From CAZMCT01 sp964564785 (GTDB lineage: Bacteria > Planctomycetota > Phycisphaerae > UBA1845 > Fen-1342), in contig CAZMCT010000089.1 of assembly GCA_964564785.1 (NCBI GenBank), positions 1-17,065 on the forward strand: a stretch of DNA of 17,065 nucleotides, in the 5' to 3' direction. Made by a program: the position numbers and the translations under genes. The notes below the pieces were generated by a model that worked only from the letters and a program-made list of their open reading frames with translations, had not been told where the DNA came from and did no database searches. Positions 13,295 to 17,065 of this stretch are shown one piece after another (the stretch's first letter is position 1; each line of letters begins with the position of its first letter).

Positions 13295-15433
13295 CTAGTC
13301 GAGGCGGCGGGCCAACAGCAGTACGCACTCGTCCTGCGCGGACTGATGTTGCAGCTCCAGGCGCAGCAGCGTGCAGACCTGCGCAAGATCGGCGAGCCCG
13401 GAGAAATCGAGCACCCGGGCGGCGACCAGTGCGAAGCAGCGGGGGATCGTGGCGCCGGCGTCCGAATAGCGTGTGTGCGGCTCCGCGAACGCGCGCAGCT
13501 CGGCCTCGGCCGTGGCGACGCGCGCTCGGTACGCCTCTGCGTCGTTCGACGCCCAGCGGATCGTTCCCGCGCGGTCCAGCACGCGTATTGCGCGGCTGCG
13601 CCGTTTGACCCAGCCGCCCAGTAACGCCTCTTCGCGCTCCGCCGTCCAGATTTCGAATCCCGCCGCCGCCATCGCGCACGCGGGTGGGGCACACGTCCCG
13701 CCCATGCTCGCGGCGACCACGGCCCGGCGGGCGTCGGGGTCCAACGTCCGGGGACGTACCTCCTGCTGACGAATCTCCAGCGTCCCCTCCGCGGTGGCCC
13801 GCACCAGGTTACGCCGGGCGTCGACTTCCACGAACACCTGGATCGTCTCGGCCGCGGCCCCCATCTTGAGCACACTGTCGAACGCCTCGCCCCGCACGCG
13901 GCGAACGTCCTCGTCCGTCGGGTCGATCACCGTGCGCTCCACGCTGTCGCGGACCATCGCCAGCGCCACGCCGATCGCGCTCAGCACGTCCGCGTTCTCC
14001 ACCAGCTCACAGGGCAGATTCATGGCCCGGGCGACGAAGGGCACGAGCGCGGCTGCGCCTCCGCCTCCGCCGACCAGCCGAAGCAGCTCGCGCTTCAGCT
14101 TGTAATCGCGGATCAGTCCCTCGATCAGCGGGATGAGCTGCGCCGCGGCGCGCTCGAGCACCTGCCGTGCGAGCCCGGCCGGGTCGCGGCCCCCGCTCAG
14201 CGCCTCGAACCCGGCGGTGACGGCCGCGAGGTTTCCGGCCGCCGGATCGCCGGCCGGCACGAGCCCCAGCAAGTTCGCCGCGCAGGTCGGCGTGAGGGCG
14301 ACGGTTTGGCCGGCCAGCCGCAGGGCCCAATACCGCCGGCCGTCGTAGGCATAATCCGGCTGGTCGACCGCGGTGGTCGCGTTCTGGAAACTCAGGTACG
14401 GCAGGCCGGCGATGTGCGCGCTGCGCGGCCCCACGCGCCCCGCGCCGTGCGGCCCGCGCCGTTCCACCAGCGATCCGCCCGCCACGCCGGTCGTGCGGAC
14501 GTCGAGCGTCCGCACGTGCAGCCGCTGCCCGCCGACCTCGGCCGTGCGCACCTGGCAGCGGCCGTTCTTGATCGCGCTGATGTCGGTGCTGGTGCCGCCC
14601 ACTTCGAGGAAGATCCCGTCGGAGACGCGCGCGTAGAGCAGGGCGGCCGCGACGCCCGCCGCCGGCCCGCTGAGCATGGTCAGAATCGGACGCCGACGCA
14701 TCTCCGCGATGTCCATCAGGCCGCCGTCGCTGCGCATGATCATCACCGGCGCCGCGATCCCCGCCTGCCGCACGGCCTGCTCCGTCATGTTCGCGGTGTT
14801 CAGCATCCGCGGCAGCATGCTGGCGTTGATCACCGCCGTGCGCGTGCGCACGCCGAGGCCGTGCAGGCGGCTCACGTGATGCGTCGCGGTCGCCAGCAGG
14901 CCCCGCGCGGCGGCCACCTCGCACACCAGCCGCTCGTGCCGCGGATCGTCGACGCTGAATGCCTCGGCCGCGACGATCACCTCCGCGCCGGCCTGCACCA
15001 ACCGGTCGAGGGCCGCCGCAATGCCGGCCTCGTCGACCCGCTCCGAGCGGAGGAAGCAGTGCCGCGTCGCGAGCTGGCCCCCGCCGCCGAGCGGCACGGG
15101 CGGGATCGCGGTCTGCCGCGCGGCGAGCCATGCACTGGCGCCGCCGCCCATCCCCAGGATGCCGACCCGGGCCACGTCGCCCTCGAGCAGGGCGTTGGTG
15201 GCCTGCGTCGTCGAGTGCGCGATCAGCAGCACCTCGGACGCCGCGAGGCCGGCGGTGTCCAGCAGCCGGCGCAGACTGTCGACCACGCCCCGGGCCACAC
15301 CCTCGGCCGCCGTGTGCGTCGTCGGCACCTTGACCTTGCCCACCACCGCCAGCGTGTCGGCGTCCAGCGCCACCGCGTGGGTGAACGTGCCGCCCACGTC
15401 GATGCCGATCCGCACTCGCCGCCCGGCCGTCAC
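13295..15433 (-). CDS. Hydantoinase/oxoprolinase family protein (HyuA-type, ASKHA fold)
   Basis: Predicted 712-residue ATP-dependent enzyme of the HyuA family, whose members cleave cyclic amides such as hydantoins or 5-oxoproline, or carboxylate ketones with partner subunits. The start is GTG at 15433; AGGAG and GGAG precede it and overlap the transporter stop 13 bases upstream. The N-terminal Hydant_A_N region begins RIGIDVGGTFTHAVALD (8-24, first phosphate loop), with HSTTQATNALLEG at 73-85. The central domain has LSGPAAGVAAALL at 254-266, the second phosphate loop LEVGGTSTDIS at 276-286 and the adenosine-type LVGGGGGAAALVP at 453-465. About 200 residues follow, normal for the family. D or N is usual near the first loop where H19 stands, and E replaces the common D in DMGGTSTD. 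No HyuB subunit is in view. The substrate is unknown; the upstream transporter probably imports it. Confidence 0.88.
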   Translation of the reverse strand: MTAGRRVRIGIDVGGTFTHAVALDADTLAVVGKVKVPTTHTAAEGVARGVVDSLRRLLDTAGLAASEVLLIAHSTTQATNALLEGDVARVGILGMGGGASAWLAARQTAIPPVPLGGGGQLATRHCFLRSERVDEAGIAAALDRLVQAGAEVIVAAEAFSVDDPRHERLVCEVAAARGLLATATHHVSRLHGLGVRTRTAVINASMLPRMLNTANMTEQAVRQAGIAAPVMIMRSDGGLMDIAEMRRRPILTMLSGPAAGVAAALLYARVSDGIFLEVGGTSTDISAIKNGRCQVRTAEVGGQRLHVRTLDVRTTGVAGGSLVERRGPHGAGRVGPRSAHIAGLPYLSFQNATTAVDQPDYAYDGRRYWALRLAGQTVALTPTCAANLLGLVPAGDPAAGNLAAVTAGFEALSGGRDPAGLARQVLERAAAQLIPLIEGLIRDYKLKRELLRLVGGGGGAAALVPFVARAMNLPCELVENADVLSAIGVALAMVRDSVERTVIDPTDEDVRRVRGEAFDSVLKMGAAAETIQVFVEVDARRNLVRATAEGTLEIRQQEVRPRTLDPDARRAVVAASMGGTCAPPACAMAAAGFEIWTAEREEALLGGWVKRRSRAIRVLDRAGTIRWASNDAEAYRARVATAEAELRAFAEPHTRYSDAGATIPRCFALVAARVLDFSGLADLAQVCTLLRLELQHQSAQDECVLLLARRLD

Positions 15434-15446
15434 CGCACTCCGCTCC

Positions 15447-17065
15447 TCATGAGACGTACCACAGGCCGAAGATCACCACGGCCCCCGCCGCGGCCAGCCA
15501 CACCGGCAGCAACGTGTACCGCAGAATCTGGTTCACCGTGACACCCTGGAAGCCCGCAATCCACACGTTCGCGGTGTTTGTCGGATCGCACACCCCCTGA
15601 ACCATGCCGGCCGCCAGAATTGCCCCCAGCACTGCGGCGGCCGGCAGCGCGCCCGCCGTCAGCAGCATGGCCGAGATTGCCAGCCCCATGCCCCACACGT
15701 TCAGCGGGCCGCGGTACAGCGCCAGCGGGGCCGCCAGCGCGAACAGCGCGATGTACCCCGGCCGGGTGCTGGGCACGGCCGCCAGCAGCAGCGGCCGCAG
15801 GTAGCTCTGCACCGGCTCGGTGCCCAGCGCGACGACCAGCATGCCGATGCCGACCATCAGCAGCACGGGCGGCACCACGGTCTGGGCCCCCTCGATCAGT
15901 GAGCGGGCCAGCACGCGCGCGGCGCCGGTTCGCCGGCAGACGCACACGAACATGTACGCGATCGAGAGCGTGAAGGCCGAGAGTTCCTCGACGCCCAGGA
16001 AGTAGACCAGCCCGACCGGAATCAGCGGTGCGACCATCAGCCGCGCCGGGACCGTCGCCGCGGGCGGCGGTGCGGCCGCGGGCTCCGCATCGAAGCTGCT
16101 CAGCAGACCCCGCCGCGTGCCCCACAGGATCCACCCCACGCCGCACACGAAGTACACGCCCACCATCGTCCAGAGCAGGCGGTCCAGCTCCGCCGCCGGC
16201 AAACCGTAGAAATCCAGCCACAGCCGCCGCGACACCGGCTGGAGCGTGCCGCCCATCGAGATGCCGAGCAGAAAGACGCCCGCCGACACGATCGGGCTCA
16301 GTCCCAGCGAGCGCAGGATCGGGAGGATAATCGTGCCCAGCATGATGACCGTGCCGAGCCCGCCGACCGAGGAGAAGATTACGGCCGTGACGAGGAAGAC
16401 GGCCAGGCTGATGACCAGCGGCCGCTCGCCGGCGAACTCGGCCGTCCAGTACACCAGCCGCTCGACCACGCCGAGCTGCTTGATGTACATCGCGAACATG
16501 CCGCCGAAGAGCGTCGCGATGATCGTGGCGTAGAGGCTGAGGCTGCCGGCCCGGAAGAGCAGGAACAGGGCCGTCACGAGGTAGTGGCCGGCGTCCAGCA
16601 GCGTGGCCCAGCGCGAGGCGGCCGGCGGCGGCGGCTGTTGTGCGCGGGCGGTGTCGGCGTCGCGCCGCCCCTGAGCCAGGATGGGCTCCAGGCGGGCGGG
16701 CAGCGTGACGTCGCCGCCCGGTGCGGCCACGGCCGCTTCCACCGCGGCCAGGAATGTGCCTGTGGGAATGGCCTGGAGGCGCGTCTCCACGTCGGCCGCC
16801 GGCCCCGGATAGAGCGGCGGCTTTGCGAAGAACCCCGCCACCGGTTGGATGGCCGCGCGGGCCGCCGCACGCCGCGTCTCATCCGCCTGCCGGCACTCAC
16901 GCACCAGCGGACCCAGCCGGTCTGCAAGACGTTCCGACCCGGCGTTGACCGCGGCCCGGATCATCGCGACTGTCGTCGCGAGATTCTCGGCCGTCTCATG
17001 GAGCGCCGTCGCGGTCTGCCGCCGGGCCGCTACGGCGAATGGGACCAGACCTTCGACGTGCTGCC
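15447..17065 (-). CDS. Polytopic membrane transporter, N-terminus beyond window
   Basis: The frame is open to the right edge, so the true start is probably outside; an internal ATG at 16964 would give 505 residues but has no good ribosome-binding site. From that ATG, about 125 residues are soluble, alanine-, arginine- and proline-rich with likely coiled helices. About ten to twelve hydrophobic spans follow. Notable loops are SSVGGLGTVIMLGTIILPI, where a re-entrant pore could lie, GISMGGTLQPVSRRLWLD, and near the C-terminus GMVQGVCDPTNTANVWIAGF. The layout of two similar halves, each with a glycine- and proline-rich loop, resembles ion-transporter superfamily carriers for carboxylates (DcuC, gluconate or citrate types). 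I cannot name the family with certainty. It precedes hyuA by 13 bases with an overlapping ribosome-binding site, so the two form an operon and may share a substrate. Confidence 0.7.
   Translation of the reverse strand, partial: QHVEGLVPFAVAARRQTATALHETAENLATTVAMIRAAVNAGSERLADRLGPLVRECRQADETRRAAARAAIQPVAGFFAKPPLYPGPAADVETRLQAIPTGTFLAAVEAAVAAPGGDVTLPARLEPILAQGRRDADTARAQQPPPPAASRWATLLDAGHYLVTALFLLFRAGSLSLYATIIATLFGGMFAMYIKQLGVVERLVYWTAEFAGERPLVISLAVFLVTAVIFSSVGGLGTVIMLGTIILPILRSLGLSPIVSAGVFLLGISMGGTLQPVSRRLWLDFYGLPAAELDRLLWTMVGVYFVCGVGWILWGTRRGLLSSFDAEPAAAPPPAATVPARLMVAPLIPVGLVYFLGVEELSAFTLSIAYMFVCVCRRTGAARVLARSLIEGAQTVVPPVLLMVGIGMLVVALGTEPVQSYLRPLLLAAVPSTRPGYIALFALAAPLALYRGPLNVWGMGLAISAMLLTAGALPAAAVLGAILAAGMVQGVCDPTNTANVWIAGFQGVTVNQILRYTLLPVWLAAAGAVVIFGLWYVS

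Noticed and set aside
12659..13298. Long overlapping plus-strand frames after the small peptide
   Set aside because: They are arginine-, glycine- and proline-rich, have no ribosome-binding sites and are open in several frames at once, as expected from very high GC content.
14306..15541. Plus-strand open frame of 411 codons antisense to hyuA
   Set aside because: It is an H/R/A-rich shadow of the HyuA coding sequence, with no family motif.

Overview
The window is GC-rich and bacterial. It most likely comes from a planctomycete, probably an uncultured Phycisphaerae-like lineage. This is inferred from the C-terminus of the large secreted protease, which has calcium-motif repeats of the form DCNxNGxPDxCD and a duplicated dockerin-like unit with the signature FADINPFV, both common in secreted proteins of that group. 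The CBM9-like lipoprotein and the dispersed hairpins, heptamer repeats and other extragenic repeats fit the same picture. No phage, transposase or CRISPR genes are visible.

Layout. Positions 1-602 (minus) hold the start of ribD, the bifunctional riboflavin deaminase/reductase, cut by the window edge. Positions 603-926 are non-coding and contain an element bounded by imperfect inverted repeats. Two exported proteins follow on the minus strand: a CBM9-like lipoprotein (927-1733) and a multidomain subtilisin-like protease (1913-4732). Divergent from the protease is a small stand-alone NifU C-terminal Fe-S protein (4988-5254), followed by a cluster of short hairpins.

A regulated efflux operon fills 5631-10605 on the plus strand. 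It has a sigma70-type promoter with a near-perfect 22-bp palindromic operator just downstream of the -10, a TetR repressor, a lipoprotein membrane-fusion adaptor overlapping the repressor stop by 4 bases, and an RND inner-membrane pump starting with TTG. No outer-membrane channel gene is present, so the complex must borrow a TolC-like protein encoded elsewhere. A tandem heptamer repeat follows the operon.

Positions 10766-11965 (minus) encode a secreted protein that I do not recognise. A tRNA-Val(CAC) lies at 12362-12435. A 28-residue single-span membrane peptide with a strong ribosome-binding site lies at 12657-12743, followed by about 550 bases without a convincing gene. The last part is a minus-strand pair: a polytopic transporter running off the right edge, then a hydantoinase/oxoprolinase HyuA-type ASKHA protein whose ribosome-binding site overlaps the transporter stop.

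Most of the window is ordinary for such a genome. The items most worth a second look are the 28-residue peptide and its surroundings, the unrecognised secreted protein, the inverted-repeat element at 633-887, the TetR operator, the protease architecture, and the transporter-HyuA pair, which has no HyuB in view.
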